64,000 nt of DNA, from contig CAJXUD010000008.1 in NCBI GenBank assembly GCA_913061415.1, positions 62,001-126,000 of the forward strand. Reading direction: 5' to 3'. How positions within the stretch are numbered: the first letter of the stretch is position 1; each line of letters opens with the position of its first letter. This document shows, one piece after another, positions 55,689 to 64,000 of this stretch. The position numbers and the translations under genes are program-made. The DNA comes from an uncultured Oleispira sp. GTDB lineage: Bacteria > Pseudomonadota > Gammaproteobacteria > Pseudomonadales > Oceanobacteraceae. Below the pieces are notes generated by a model, which had not been told where the DNA came from, searched no databases, and saw only the letters and a program-made list of their open reading frames with translations.

Positions 55689-55841
55689 ATGAACAATATT
55701 GGATTAATTATATCCTCCCTTATCTCGGCAGCTTATCGATATAAAGGAAATGCTAACGATGAAAACAACCCTCTTTCGATTGATAAACTTGTAGCAATAG
55801 TCATAGTTAATGATAATATGGTTTTTTATACTTGTCAGTGA
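55689..55841 (+). CDS. possible 50-residue small protein upstream of a thioesterase
   Basis: An ATG at 55689 opens a 50-codon frame beginning MNNIGLIISSLISAAYRYKG and ending VNDNMVFYTCQ. Its TGA (55839-55841) lies immediately before the ATG codons of the PaaI-like thioesterase (55844 and 55850), a spacing that would allow translational coupling. No good ribosome-binding site precedes it and I do not recognise the sequence. It could equally be chance in an AT-rich spacer. Confidence 0.25.
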   Translation: MNNIGLIISSLISAAYRYKGNANDENNPLSIDKLVAIVIVNDNMVFYTCQ

Positions 55842-55849
55842 GCATGTCT

Positions 55850-56275
55850 ATGAGCAGTATTTGGTCTATCGACCCCAAAATTGATGTACTAAACCAGCAG
55901 ATGGAAAATACTGCTTGCAGTAATCTTGGTATTAAAATCACCGAAGTCGGTGATGATTACATGACAGGTACCATGCCTGCAGATTCTCGCACCTTTCAAC
56001 CCATTGGTTTGATTCACGGTGGCTCTAACGTACTTTTAGCCGAAACACTTGGTAGTATGGCGGCTAACTGCTGCGTCGATTTATCGCAGGAATACTGTGT
56101 TGGCCAAGAAATTAACGCCAACCATTTGCGGGGTGTAAGAACGGGCGAAGTGACTGGCACCGCTAAAATAATTCATAAAGGCCGAACGTCTCAAGTATGG
56201 GAAATTCGTATTGTTAATGACGAAGGTAAATTAACCTGTATTTCACGTTTAACCATGGCGGTCATAAAGCGTTAG
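55850..56275 (+). CDS. PaaI/MenI-type hotdog thioesterase
   Basis: The 141-residue protein has NLGIKITEVGDDYMTGTMPADSRTFQPIGLIHGGSNVLLAETLGS with the catalytic Glu after HGG. GQEINANHLRGVRTGEVTGTA follows. This is the pattern of the MenI/EntH hotdog family, which hydrolyses DHNA-CoA or aryl-ACP thioesters. The 55850 ATG has GAG seven bases upstream; 55844 is nearly as good. No menaquinone or siderophore genes are nearby to fix the substrate. Confidence 0.85.
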   Translation: MSSIWSIDPKIDVLNQQMENTACSNLGIKITEVGDDYMTGTMPADSRTFQPIGLIHGGSNVLLAETLGSMAANCCVDLSQEYCVGQEINANHLRGVRTGEVTGTAKIIHKGRTSQVWEIRIVNDEGKLTCISRLTMAVIKR

Positions 56276-56288
56276 TTTATTATTAACG

Positions 56289-56504
56289 TTAAAGGGCTGG
56301 CCTACTATCTGGGCCAAGCCCTAGATCGCACTTCTTACAAGTTAATTCAAAGCCCAACATAGAGTCTCGCCCTTCTGGAGTTATTACCCAAAGACGATTC
56401 GTCCAAGGCGGGTCATGCCTCACATGCTGAAAATGGCCACACTGAAGCTGCGCAACCCAGTGATCTTCTTCATCTTTATGATAACCGCTGATTTTCTGTT
56501 TCAT
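56289..56504 (-). CDS. DUF3565 family protein
   Basis: The 71-residue protein has the family pattern WVAQLQCGHFQHVRHDPPW and a CxxC pair (LTCKKCD). With the earlier CGH, these suggest a small zinc-binding fold. Function is unknown. It is the last of a leftward set of small conserved genes beginning with the LRR kinase and DUF1294 genes. The stop is 13 bp from the convergent thioesterase stop. Confidence 0.8.
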   Translation of the reverse strand: MKQKISGYHKDEEDHWVAQLQCGHFQHVRHDPPWTNRLWVITPEGRDSMLGFELTCKKCDLGLGPDSRPAL

Positions 56505-56560
56505 AAGTGACCTTTATCGTTAAAACCGTGTTTTTGTAATCTGTATAAACATTACGACTA

Positions 56561-56788
56561 TCACTCAACCAAGATCATCTTTTTTATCTTCACCGCTTTC
56601 TCAAAATGATCCAGCTTATGAGTTTCAATCCACCAAGTAGCAGCGGACATTAATAACTTAGGGTCATCGTTTTTATTGGCAAAGAATGCATAAAAAGATA
56701 AACCGACGTTATCACCCTTTTGCGCTATCTTTTTATCACACACAGCGATTATCTTATCTTTAAGTGACTGACTTAATCCTGAATTCAT
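56561..56788 (-). CDS. small hypothetical protein
   Basis: A 75-residue helical, Lys-rich protein containing LKDKIIAVCDKKIAQKGDNVGLSFYAFFANKNDDPKLL and WWIETHKLDHFEKAVKIKK. No membrane segment or signal. I do not recognise a named family, but the even composition and its place among small leftward genes support a real gene. Function unknown. Confidence 0.55.
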   Translation of the reverse strand: MNSGLSQSLKDKIIAVCDKKIAQKGDNVGLSFYAFFANKNDDPKLLMSAATWWIETHKLDHFEKAVKIKKMILVE

Positions 56789-56820
56789 ACGTTTTATTGC
56801 ATACCTTCATGTTATTAATT

Positions 56821-56868
56821 TTTTTCGTTATTAAACTTGATCGCTATTAAAATTGATCGATATTAGAA
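56821..56868 (-). repeat. 16-bp tandem repeat at the 3' end of the DUF1294 gene, three units
   Basis: Units at 56821-56836, 56837-56852 and 56853-56868 (for example TTGATCGCTATTAAAA, TTGATCGATATTAGAA). The DUF1294 stop codon (56863-56865) lies in the last unit on the plus strand; two more units extend downstream of the gene, the outermost most diverged. Confidence 0.75.
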
Positions 56869-57210
56869 TCTAATACTTCCCTGCTGATATTGCCATACCA
56901 GATAGCCAAACAAGGCCGCTGTATTTATACCAACATATAACCAATATTTTCGCATAAATATGACTTTTGATACTTTATGTTTAAAGGCCTGCTGACCCAG
57001 ATACGCCCCAGGCCAGCCACCCAACAACGCCAACATTTGTAATGTATGTTCACTGATTCTGCGCTTATTTTTTAACGCGAGTACTTTATCTAACCCATAC
57101 AATAACAATAGAAAAATACTCATAGCGCTATAAATCCATACTAGCGCTTCCGGCAGCCAAGTTAATGCAGTAAAAGCAAAAAGAATTAATAAGAAGAAAA
57201 TAGCGATCAT
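56863..57210 (-). CDS. DUF1294 family membrane protein
   Basis: The 115-residue protein has hydrophobic segments at about 1-18, 22-40 and 88-106. The family motif ALLGGWPGAYLGQQAFKHKVSKVIFMRKYW lies between them. DUF1294 domains are often fused to an N-terminal cold-shock domain, but here the domain stands alone. A cold-shock domain with its own membrane anchor is encoded at 15758-16249. It starts 5 bp after the LRR kinase stop, implying one transcript. Function unknown. Confidence 0.85.
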   Translation of the reverse strand: MIAIFFLLILFAFTALTWLPEALVWIYSAMSIFLLLLYGLDKVLALKNKRRISEHTLQMLALLGGWPGAYLGQQAFKHKVSKVIFMRKYWLYVGINTAALFGYLVWQYQQGSIRF

Positions 57211-57215
57211 AATAA

Positions 57216-58682
57216 TCAGTCTTTATTTATCGTTGCCAATAGTGAAAAAATCTCCTCACTTTTTATTTGAACACTTGAAAAACTTGGGCGTTGATCAACA
57301 TCCTCATCAATACATTGATTTTTTAATGGGTTAAGGCTTGCATACAAGACTTGCTCTTCGCTTGTATTCGGTTCATTGAGCTGCAATAAATCTTCCAATA
57401 AGTTACCAAAGGCGCGCACTTCAATACGCTCCATAGCGGATCGCTGTGATTCTGGTAGCGACATCAAATTAGTCGCCGCTCCAAAATCACCAAACAACAT
57501 ATCGGCTTGGTCGTTAATCATTGTATTGTGGGCATAGACATCACCATGGCTAACGCCTTTATCATGTAAATGCGCCAAGGTTTTCGCCATTTGATGAATA
57601 ATTTTAGCGATGGTTTTAAGATCGAAAACGGTATTTGCTTCAAAAGTATCTCGAGTACAGGTTTGTAATGAGGGAGGCAAACCTAAGTTATAAAAAGATT
57701 TAGGAATTAACGCCATCACTAAACCTAATGTACTCTTAACATCGCTACGGTCTAATTGCGCAACAACTTTAATAAGATTGTCATGCTCTCCCGCCTTAAG
57801 ACAGCAGTCCAATTCATCTTGCGGATAACCATCGCTGGTCACATCGCCTTTAAAAACTTTCACTGCAATATGATTATCTGTGCCACTTAAACTCTGCGGT
57901 TGGATGCGCCAGTGTGCTTGATAAATTAAACCAGAAGCCCCTTCCCCGATTAACTCACCTAACTGAATATCTTCCAGCGCCACGCCTATCACCGAAGGCG
58001 GCAAGGAAAGAGAAGGCTGCGTGGAATAAGAGTTATCAGGGGTTTTATTCGCTCGATTAAAGTCATTCCCCGAGAATGCCAACCACGCCAATTTAGGCAG
58101 CTGAAACAGCCAGTCTGGCATCGCAGTTAAACGATTCGCGGATAGTCGAGCCAGCTCCAGATTTTTACAGTTGGCCATGCTTTCTGGTAAGTGGGTTAAT
58201 TGATTCCCTGCTAGCGCTAACTTTTGCAAGCGGTGTAACTGCCCCATCGAATCGGGTAACGATTCAATAATATTCTCGGTCAAGATCAACCAGCGCGTAT
58301 CGACAGGCAGCACGTTTTCATCTACCTGAGTTAAGCGATTGGATTTAAAACTGATCATCTCCAGTTTTGGACAGCGAGCAATCACCGCCGGAATTTTTTC
58401 GAAATCATTATTGGTTAAAAATAAAATGCGCAGATTCACCAAACACTCAAAACCGTCGGGCAATTCACTAAGTTGATTATTAGAAAGATCCAATACTTCC
58501 AAGCTATCGGCTAACTCAAAAATTTTTGCTGGGAATTCTGTTAACTGCGCAGAGATCTGTAAACGGGTAATAGGCGCTTGCTGTTGAGAGGCGCGATAAG
58601 CTGCGGTAAATTCCCCAGCGTTCAACTGTTGTAAATGGGTAAGCGACACAATGATGACCACAATAATAAATAGGGTCATCAT
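57216..58682 (-). CDS. leucine-rich-repeat serine/threonine protein kinase
   Basis: The 488-residue protein joins about eight leucine-rich repeats (residues 40-210, for example LEVLDLSNNQLSELPDGF) to a Ser/Thr kinase domain (about 240-485). Kinase residues are complete: glycine loop GEGASGLIY (246-254), Lys275 in AVKVFK, catalytic HGD with Asp381 and Asn386 (HGDVYAHN) and DFG at 399-401. The first about 12 residues are hydrophobic; a GTG start at 58649 would remove them and give MSLTHLQQLNAGEF, closer to the N-terminus I recall for relatives. The protein would then be soluble. Substrate and signal unknown; DUF1294 follows by 5 bp. Confidence 0.88.
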   Translation of the reverse strand: MMTLFIIVVIIVSLTHLQQLNAGEFTAAYRASQQQAPITRLQISAQLTEFPAKIFELADSLEVLDLSNNQLSELPDGFECLVNLRILFLTNNDFEKIPAVIARCPKLEMISFKSNRLTQVDENVLPVDTRWLILTENIIESLPDSMGQLHRLQKLALAGNQLTHLPESMANCKNLELARLSANRLTAMPDWLFQLPKLAWLAFSGNDFNRANKTPDNSYSTQPSLSLPPSVIGVALEDIQLGELIGEGASGLIYQAHWRIQPQSLSGTDNHIAVKVFKGDVTSDGYPQDELDCCLKAGEHDNLIKVVAQLDRSDVKSTLGLVMALIPKSFYNLGLPPSLQTCTRDTFEANTVFDLKTIAKIIHQMAKTLAHLHDKGVSHGDVYAHNTMINDQADMLFGDFGAATNLMSLPESQRSAMERIEVRAFGNLLEDLLQLNEPNTSEEQVLYASLNPLKNQCIDEDVDQRPSFSSVQIKSEEIFSLLATINKD

Positions 58683-58745
58683 TTTATAGCTTTGCCGTGT
58701 TTATGCTAGGGCAAACTCAACTGGCGCCCTTATTTCCTGGCTTTA

Positions 58746-60164
58746 TTATTCCGCAGTTGAATAACGACGATATAATTCAAACAAAGAAAACACAACCATT
58801 GCCGCCCCTGACACAGGGAATAGAATTGCGATAACAACACAACCTGCCAACAAGCATTTTTCACCAAGTGTCACCGCAGCTCTCGCTGCTGGGATGGATG
58901 ACTGAATGGGAGCAGAAGGTTTGCGTTGCCACCACATAATCACCCCAGATACCGATAGTAATATGAGAGTAATACAAGCCACCACCGCTAATACAATACT
59001 CCAAGGTCCCAGCGTTGCCTGATGTAAAGGAATACTCAGCGCCATGGTCTTTGCGCTTAAGTTGTAATCATTCCAACCAATATCCGCCAAGACTTGGCCC
59101 GAATACTGGTCAATGTGCACAGTGCGGTCTTCCCTAGGATCAATCACATCTCGACTGCTGGCAATCGATAGCAAGGTATAAACGCCCTCGGGTTTTAATG
59201 GCAAAGCAATACGAAAACGTGCGTCTTCATCCAATTTAAAACCCAGCTGTAAGCCTTGTTGAACAATGGCACCCAAAGATTTTGGTGCTGCTGCATTATT
59301 ACTATCTACAGCATTAACCGCAGCAACATTCGACTTAGGCAAAGGCACCTGCTCTAAGCCCCAAGGTATTTCGTTTAAATCGCCATCATTTAGGTCACCA
59401 TGGGTCATGGTAGTATCCGATTGCCAAGACGACGCACGCTTTTCAACCGGAAAACCGCTGTAGGGCTGAACCAGTTTTTGTCCCCAAATCCCAGTCCACG
59501 TCATCCCGCTTAACGAAAAAAAAAGTAGAAACAGTAAAGAATACACACCTAAAGACCCATGTAAGGCTTTCCAATAAGCACGAGATTCCGTTTTTGGTCG
59601 TGCGGTAAACGATGGTTTAAATAGTTTTTTAAAAGGAACTGCTGTTTTTCTAGGCCAGTGTAAATACAGCCCAGTAAGAATGAGGAAAAAGGTTAATCCT
59701 GTCGACAATTCAATCAACGCATCACCCAATTTCCCTAATAATAACGAACCATGAATGTTATCCGCAATACTGTACCAGCGATCGCCACTCTCAAAGTCAC
59801 CTAAAATAGCCCCGTCATAAGGGTTTACAAATACTAGCGTCGTAGCAAAGTTCTCGCCACGCATTTTAACGAGACTACTGTGATTTTGGTTGAGCGGCGG
59901 AACATATTGCGCTGCCTTTAAATGAGGATACGCCGCTTTTACCGTTGTTAACTGAGCATCAGCGCTTATTCGTTCGCTTCCTGGCGCCTGAGCCGAAGCA
60001 GAGTCATCAACAAGCGTTAGCTCATCACCATATTGATACGCATCCGTCCAAGGCCCAGCCACCATCACCAACCCTGTTAGCGACAGCATCAAAATAAACG
60101 GCACAACATACAAGCCAGCAAAAAAGTGCCAGCGCCAGATTGATAAATACAGGGCTTTATTCAT
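58746..60164 (-). CDS. PepSY-associated transmembrane protein (PiuB-like)
   Basis: From the ATG at 60164 (MNKALYLSIWRWHFFAGL) the protein has 472 residues. It shows the PepSY_TM pattern: an N-terminal helix with RWHFFAGL, a large periplasmic segment and four further helices. Conserved HxxxG-like positions (WKALHGSLGVYSLLFL, LSIPLHQATLG) are visible. Family members such as PiuB are inner-membrane proteins of iron-siderophore systems, probably reductases. No receptor gene is adjacent and no clear Fur box was found. A longer frame to 60266 exists but its N-terminus is not hydrophobic-anchor-like, so it is rejected. Divergent from proS. Confidence 0.85.
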   Translation of the reverse strand: MNKALYLSIWRWHFFAGLYVVPFILMLSLTGLVMVAGPWTDAYQYGDELTLVDDSASAQAPGSERISADAQLTTVKAAYPHLKAAQYVPPLNQNHSSLVKMRGENFATTLVFVNPYDGAILGDFESGDRWYSIADNIHGSLLLGKLGDALIELSTGLTFFLILTGLYLHWPRKTAVPFKKLFKPSFTARPKTESRAYWKALHGSLGVYSLLFLLFFSLSGMTWTGIWGQKLVQPYSGFPVEKRASSWQSDTTMTHGDLNDGDLNEIPWGLEQVPLPKSNVAAVNAVDSNNAAAPKSLGAIVQQGLQLGFKLDEDARFRIALPLKPEGVYTLLSIASSRDVIDPREDRTVHIDQYSGQVLADIGWNDYNLSAKTMALSIPLHQATLGPWSIVLAVVACITLILLSVSGVIMWWQRKPSAPIQSSIPAARAAVTLGEKCLLAGCVVIAILFPVSGAAMVVFSLFELYRRYSTAE

Positions 60165-60320
60165 ACAAATTACAGCTCGTGCTAATTTTAGCCCGCATTG
60201 TAATCGACATAGCGTTATAAGTATCGATGAAAGCCTGCTCTCATTGCGGCAGCGCGCGAAAAGCATTAGAATTCGCCCATTAGATTTACCCTAATTCTCG
60301 ATGAATCAAGAGCCTCAACT

Positions 60321-62075
60321 ATGCGCGCAACTCAATTCTTAATCGCCACCGTAAAAGAAACCCCTACGGATGCCGTTGTTATCAGCCACCAGCTGATGCT
60401 TCGAGCAGGCATGATTCGTAAACTAGCCTCCGGTTTATATACTTGGTTGCCCCTAGGTTTACGCACCTTACGCAAGGTTGAAAGCATTGTTCGCGAAGAA
60501 ATGAATAAAGCCGATGGCCTTGAAGTATTAATGCCGGCGGTTCAGCCAGCGGAGCTTTGGCAAGAAACAGGTCGCTGGTTCCAATATGGCGGTGAGTTAT
60601 TACGCGTTAAAGACCGTCACGGTCGTGATTTCTGCGTTGGCCCAACTCACGAAGAAGTAATCACTGATTTAGCCCGTAACGAGCTTTCAAGCTACAAGCA
60701 ATTGCCCGTTACTTTCTACCAAGTTCAAACCAAGTTCCGTGACGAAACCCGTCCACGCTTTGGTGTGATGCGCTCACGTGAATTCATCATGAAAGATGCT
60801 TATTCTTTCCATGCTGATCAAGCGAGCTTAGATGAAACCTACGATAAGATGCACAATGCTTATAGCAACATATTCAATCGTTTCGGTTTGGATTTCCGCC
60901 CTGTTGATGCGGATACCGGCTCTATCGGTGGCGCTAAGTCACACGAATTTCATGTATTAGCGGAATCCGGTGAAGACGATATCGCATTCTCTGATAGCTC
61001 TGACTTTGCCGCAAACGTAGAACTGGCAGAAGCTTTAGCACCTTCAGGCGAACGTCCAGCACCAAGCGCAGAATTAACCAGCATCGATACCCCCGATACG
61101 CACAGCATCGAAGAGGTCTGTAAACTATTAAGTGTTGCTGCAACGAACGTTGTTAAAACATTAATCGTTTTAGGCGCTCAAACAGACGCACAAATCAAAG
61201 CCGAAGAAGCCGCCCCACTTGTTGCTTTAGTAGTTCGTGGTGATCACGAGCTAAACGAAATTAAAGCTGAAAAATTAGCGCAAGTAGCTGAGCCATTAGT
61301 ATTCGCTAGCGATGTTCAAATTCGTGATGTAATTGGCGCTGGCACAGGTTCTTTAGGCCCAATTGGTTTAATCGACAAAGGCATCAACGTGATCGTTGAT
61401 CGCGCAGCAGCCCATTGTGCTGATTTCGTCTGTGGCGCTAACGAAGATGACAAGCACATGACCGGTGCAAACTGGGAACGTGATGCAGCGGTTACTGAAA
61501 TTGCTGATCTACGCAACGTAGTTGCCGGTGACCCAAGCCCATGTGGCCAAGGTAACATCGAAATTAAGCGTGGCATCGAAGTAGGTCATATCTTCCAGTT
61601 AGGCACCAAGTACTCAGAAGCGCTAAAAGCCTCTGTTCTTGACCAGAACGGTAAAGATAGAACCATGACCATGGGTTGTTATGGTATTGGTATCAGCCGC
61701 GTTGTTGCTGCTGCTATCGAACAGAACAACGATGAAAATGGCATTATCTGGCCAGATGCTATTGCTCCGTTCACCCTAGGCATCGTGCCAATGGGCGCGC
61801 ACAAGTCAGAAGCGGTTCGCGAAAAATCAGAAGCGCTTTATAACGAACTTAAAGGCTTAGGCATTGACGTATTCTTTGACGATCGTGATAAGAAAACAAG
61901 CCCAGGGGTTAAGTTTGCGGATATGGAGTTGATGGGTCTTCCTCATCGCATCGTTATTAGTGATCGCGGCTTAGAAGCAGGCACTATTGAATATAAGAAT
62001 CGCCGTGAAGCCGACAAGCAAGAGATTGCAGTTGATGACATTGTTGCTTTCTTAAAGAATGCGATTCAAGCTTAA
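60321..62075 (+). CDS. proS: prolyl-tRNA synthetase
   Basis: ProS charges tRNA-Pro. The 584-residue protein (572 in E. coli) has the bacterial form with an editing (INS) domain between motifs 2 and 3. Visible are [31 protein letters not shown], motif 2 [22 protein letters not shown] and the editing-domain region [13 protein letters not shown]. Motif 3 [16 protein letters not shown] and the anticodon-binding C-terminus ([20 protein letters not shown]) complete it. The next gene starts 3 bp after the stop. Confidence 0.98.
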   Translation: MRATQFLIATVKETPTDAVVISHQLMLRAGMIRKLASGLYTWLPLGLRTLRKVESIVREEMNKADGLEVLMPAVQPAELWQETGRWFQYGGELLRVKDRHGRDFCVGPTHEEVITDLARNELSSYKQLPVTFYQVQTKFRDETRPRFGVMRSREFIMKDAYSFHADQASLDETYDKMHNAYSNIFNRFGLDFRPVDADTGSIGGAKSHEFHVLAESGEDDIAFSDSSDFAANVELAEALAPSGERPAPSAELTSIDTPDTHSIEEVCKLLSVAATNVVKTLIVLGAQTDAQIKAEEAAPLVALVVRGDHELNEIKAEKLAQVAEPLVFASDVQIRDVIGAGTGSLGPIGLIDKGINVIVDRAAAHCADFVCGANEDDKHMTGANWERDAAVTEIADLRNVVAGDPSPCGQGNIEIKRGIEVGHIFQLGTKYSEALKASVLDQNGKDRTMTMGCYGIGISRVVAAAIEQNNDENGIIWPDAIAPFTLGIVPMGAHKSEAVREKSEALYNELKGLGIDVFFDDRDKKTSPGVKFADMELMGLPHRIVISDRGLEAGTIEYKNRREADKQEIAVDDIVAFLKNAIQA

Positions 62076-62078
62076 ATC

Positions 62079-62693
62079 ATGATAAAGCGACTGAGAACGA
62101 CTCATCCATTATTTCTAATACTGGTGCTGACGTTCTTTTCAGTCGCTCTTTTCCCTCATAATAGTTTGGCCGCTAAACCTGCGATCAAAAGAGTAGACCC
62201 CGCGTTAAAAAAAGCGTTAGCAGAAGCGGTCGCGGATGCTAAAAGTTTTGACGATCAATTTGAAGCTGAAGTCTGGCTGGTTGATATGTCGGCTCGCCTA
62301 AAACGCTTTATCAAAGATCCCAAAGAGCGGTTAACCCTGCTGCGCATGGTTCATCAAGAAGCAAAACGCGCTGACTTATCCCCTGAATTGGTTATCTCTG
62401 TTATTCATGTAGAAAGTGCGTTTAACCCTTACGCCGTGTCTTATGTTGGCGCTCAAGGATTAATGCAGGTGATGCCCTTCTGGAAAAAAGAGCTAGGAAG
62501 AACCGACGACAACTTGATCAATATGGCGGTTAACTTACGCTATGGCTGCACGATTTTAAAACACTATTTGAAGCGTGAGAAAGGCGATTGGATTCGTGCA
62601 CTTGCGCGTTATAACGGTAGCCTAGGTCGAACCAAGTACCCCGAAAAAGTCATGAATTTTTGGCAAAAATACTGGTTTGTAGATCATCAGTAA
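62079..62693 (+). CDS. lytic transglycosylase (SLT domain)
   Basis: The 204-residue protein has a signal peptide (core about residues 13-28, cleavage near LAA). An SLT domain (about 95-200) follows. The catalytic Glu lies in VISVIHVESAFNPYAVS, then GAQGLMQVMPFW and YGCTILKHYL...ALARYNGS. It cleaves peptidoglycan to 1,6-anhydromuropeptides in the periplasm. The gene begins 3 bp after proS, so it is almost certainly co-transcribed; the same proS-transglycosylase pairing occurs in Pseudomonas. Confidence 0.9.
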   Translation: MIKRLRTTHPLFLILVLTFFSVALFPHNSLAAKPAIKRVDPALKKALAEAVADAKSFDDQFEAEVWLVDMSARLKRFIKDPKERLTLLRMVHQEAKRADLSPELVISVIHVESAFNPYAVSYVGAQGLMQVMPFWKKELGRTDDNLINMAVNLRYGCTILKHYLKREKGDWIRALARYNGSLGRTKYPEKVMNFWQKYWFVDHQ

Positions 62694-62753
62694 TTTGATT
62701 CATTACAATTGATCTCACCTCATTTAACAGAGCCAAATACGCTCGCCAAAAAA

Positions 62754-63275
62754 CTATTTCGCTAATAGCTCAAGATTATCTTTAGCGACTTGCTTAGCTT
62801 TTTCAAGCGCTACATTCAAACTCTCAACCGTCTGCTCTCCCCATAATACATCAATGATTATATTGTCAGGCGCGATAATCACGGTTGCAGGTAACCCCAT
62901 AACATCGGGCTTCGTCCAAACGGCTGGCCATTGGGATAGGACGGGGAAATCGATCGACATTTTCTCTTTTAAAACAACAAGCTCTTCATGCTCTAACTCA
63001 TCAAAGTTAAAGCCCAACAATTTAATATCGCTGTCTTTTTGCGCGGCATAAAATTGGTTTAATTCTGGAATTTCTTTCCAGCACGGTTTGCACCATTCAG
63101 CCCAAATATTAACCAGACGCCACTGCCCAGCCCAATAATTATTTGAAGTCACATCATTCGAAGTCAGATCATCATTTTTTAAACTCGCAGATGACGCCGA
63201 ATCACACGCCGTTAATAATGATGCCGTTGACATTAAAGTAGCGGTTAATAAGAGATATTTAACGTAAAAAATCAC
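62754..63275 (-). CDS. TlpA/ResA-like thioredoxin-fold lipoprotein
   Basis: The 173-residue protein has a lipobox LLTAC (about residue 24). After a Ser/Asn/Asp linker it carries a thioredoxin-like domain with the active-site WAEWCKPCWKEIPELNQ. The CxxC pair is CKPC. Such proteins act as envelope thiol-disulfide reductases, often for cytochrome c maturation. The cis-Pro region reads VMGLPATVII. The GTG start at 63275 has AGAGG about seven bases upstream. It overlaps the stop of the yihY-like gene, so the two are coupled. Confidence 0.88.
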   Translation of the reverse strand: MIFYVKYLLLTATLMSTASLLTACDSASSASLKNDDLTSNDVTSNNYWAGQWRLVNIWAEWCKPCWKEIPELNQFYAAQKDSDIKLLGFNFDELEHEELVVLKEKMSIDFPVLSQWPAVWTKPDVMGLPATVIIAPDNIIIDVLWGEQTVESLNVALEKAKQVAKDNLELLAK

Positions 63276-64000
63276 TTACCTGCCTCTCCGTCATTATCCA
63301 AGGTGCTTAATGATTTGTTATCAATAGCATCATTATTAGGCAGTAAATACCCTTGTAAACCTGCTGAAAGATTGTCTTTAAGCGCACTCTGTTGTTGCTC
63401 AATGTGGTGCTTTAGCTCGATTAAGTCGACAACGCCAAGATCGCCCTGTGTTGCCTTAAAGGTCAAATCAGAATCGATCAATTCGAACCATTTCTTAGGC
63501 GCGATATGCTGTAAATAGTCATATAAAGAATATTGGTTCAGGTCGCGTATTAAAAAGTAATGTTCGTTTTCTTTCTTAAGAATTAATTTTAACTTTTCTA
63601 AATACAATAGCGTTTTGCGTAAACTGCCATACCCCGCCTTGGACTGCTTATTACGAGTAATTGATTGCTTAAAATCTTCGATGGAAAGCCCCTCTCCTTT
63701 CACTTGCTGAACATGCAGCATCGATAAAAGGTGAAGCCCCAAAGTATGGTCAACCGTCGCCAGTTCGTCTTGCTCATTCAAGCGCCCCGCACCCAGCATG
63801 TAGACGATTTCTGCGCCAAACAAAATCAACAACCAAGAAAGATACAACCACATTAAAAATAAAGGCACCGCCGCAAAGGCGCCGTATATCAACTGATACG
63901 ATGGGAATAGCGTCGTCACTTCAGCAAAGATCTCTTGCCCTATCTCAAAGAATAAGGCGACCGAAGCACCACCAATAGCCGCGTGTTTCAACGGCACATT
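63272..64000 (-). CDS. YihY/BrkB-family membrane protein, 5' end outside window
   Basis: Only the C-terminal roughly 240 residues are present; the frame runs off the right edge with no start inside. Visible are KHAAIGGASVALFFEIGQEIF, FPSYQLIYGAFAAVPLFLMWLYLSWLLILFGAEIVY and a cytoplasmic C-terminal region of about 170 residues. The membrane pattern is that of the YihY (UPF0761, formerly RNase BN/BrkB) family, whose function is not settled. The stop overlaps the start of the TlpA-like gene. The Met listed at 63997 in a frame scan would be internal. Confidence 0.88.
   Translation of the reverse strand, partial: NVPLKHAAIGGASVALFFEIGQEIFAEVTTLFPSYQLIYGAFAAVPLFLMWLYLSWLLILFGAEIVYMLGAGRLNEQDELATVDHTLGLHLLSMLHVQQVKGEGLSIEDFKQSITRNKQSKAGYGSLRKTLLYLEKLKLILKKENEHYFLIRDLNQYSLYDYLQHIAPKKWFELIDSDLTFKATQGDLGVVDLIELKHHIEQQQSALKDNLSAGLQGYLLPNNDAIDNKSLSTLDNDGEAGK

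Larger units (their letters stand above)
55531..55849. other. divergent spacer between two hotdog thioesterase genes
   Basis: About 320 bp. It contains a 12-bp repeat (55607-55642), a small inverted repeat GTGAAA-TTTCAC around 55669-55681, and a 50-codon ORF (55689-55841). No confident promoter was identified. Confidence 0.5.

Noticed and set aside
60165-60320. Fur box upstream of the PepSY protein
   Set aside because: No stretch resembles the GATAATGATAATCATTATC consensus well enough.

Overview
The window is almost entirely bacterial core genome from a gammaproteobacterium. Gene order follows the Pseudomonas/Oceanospirillales arrangement block by block: suhB/trmJ-cysE-iscR-iscS-ndk-rlmN-pilW-ispG-hisS-yfgM-bamB-der, plsB-rsmJ-uppP-tsaB-adk-ppc, cysM-rlmD-relA-mazG beside barA/gacS, rpoE-rseA-rseC-mucD-lepA-rnc-era-recO-pdxJ-acpS, and nadB-ygfX-sdhE-ygfZ. 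Moderate-to-low GC, AT-rich spacers and many intergenic short tandem repeats suggest a marine Oceanospirillales relative such as the Oleispira/Thalassolituus group. That placement is inference from memory of gene order, not a database result. I saw no tRNA, rRNA, CRISPR array, insertion sequence or prophage.

Layout. 1-1.1 kb: CvfB-like RNA-binding protein with a structured leader, then an unknown secreted protein. 1.8-10 kb: leftward run for tRNA/rRNA modification, outer-membrane assembly, isoprenoids, tRNA charging and ribosome GTPase function. 10.2-15.3 kb: ndk, an abbreviated isc locus, cysE, trmJ and a divergent, catalytically degenerate suhB. 15.4-19.4 kb: a possible small ORF or RNA, a membrane-tethered cold-shock-domain protein, slyX and plsB. 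19.4-27 kb: rsmJ, uppP, tsaB, a lysine/alanine-rich histone-like protein, a 0.7 kb gene-free AT-rich stretch, adk and ppc. 27.3-36.5 kb: mazG/relA/rlmD, cysM and the BarA/GacS hybrid kinase. 36.6-46.1 kb: acpS to rpoE. 46.5-51.8 kb: nadB, ygfX, sdhE, ygfZ and two HDOD genes. 51.8-64 kb: a more accessory stretch (3-hydroxyisobutyryl-CoA hydrolase-like protein, lipoprotein hydrolase, two hotdog thioesterases, several small DUF proteins, a leucine-rich-repeat kinase, PepSY membrane protein) followed by proS, a lytic transglycosylase, a TlpA-like lipoprotein and a truncated yihY.

How they work together. Stress and regulation are well represented: RpoE with its anti-sigma RseA, RseC and the DegP-type protease; RelA and MazG for nucleotide stress; BarA/GacS; two HDOD proteins; and an LRR kinase. 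Envelope biogenesis is covered by BamB, YfgM, UppP, PlsB and PilW.

The most unusual signals are: (1) SuhB has lost the metal-binding and catalytic motifs of inositol monophosphatases while keeping its syntenic place; (2) four conserved blocks each lack expected interior genes (iscU to iscX, rodZ, rseB, lepB) with otherwise intact neighbours; (3) short tandem repeats with 12-19 bp units repeatedly sit at the 3' ends of genes, often including the stop codon. No wholly new multi-gene system was evident.
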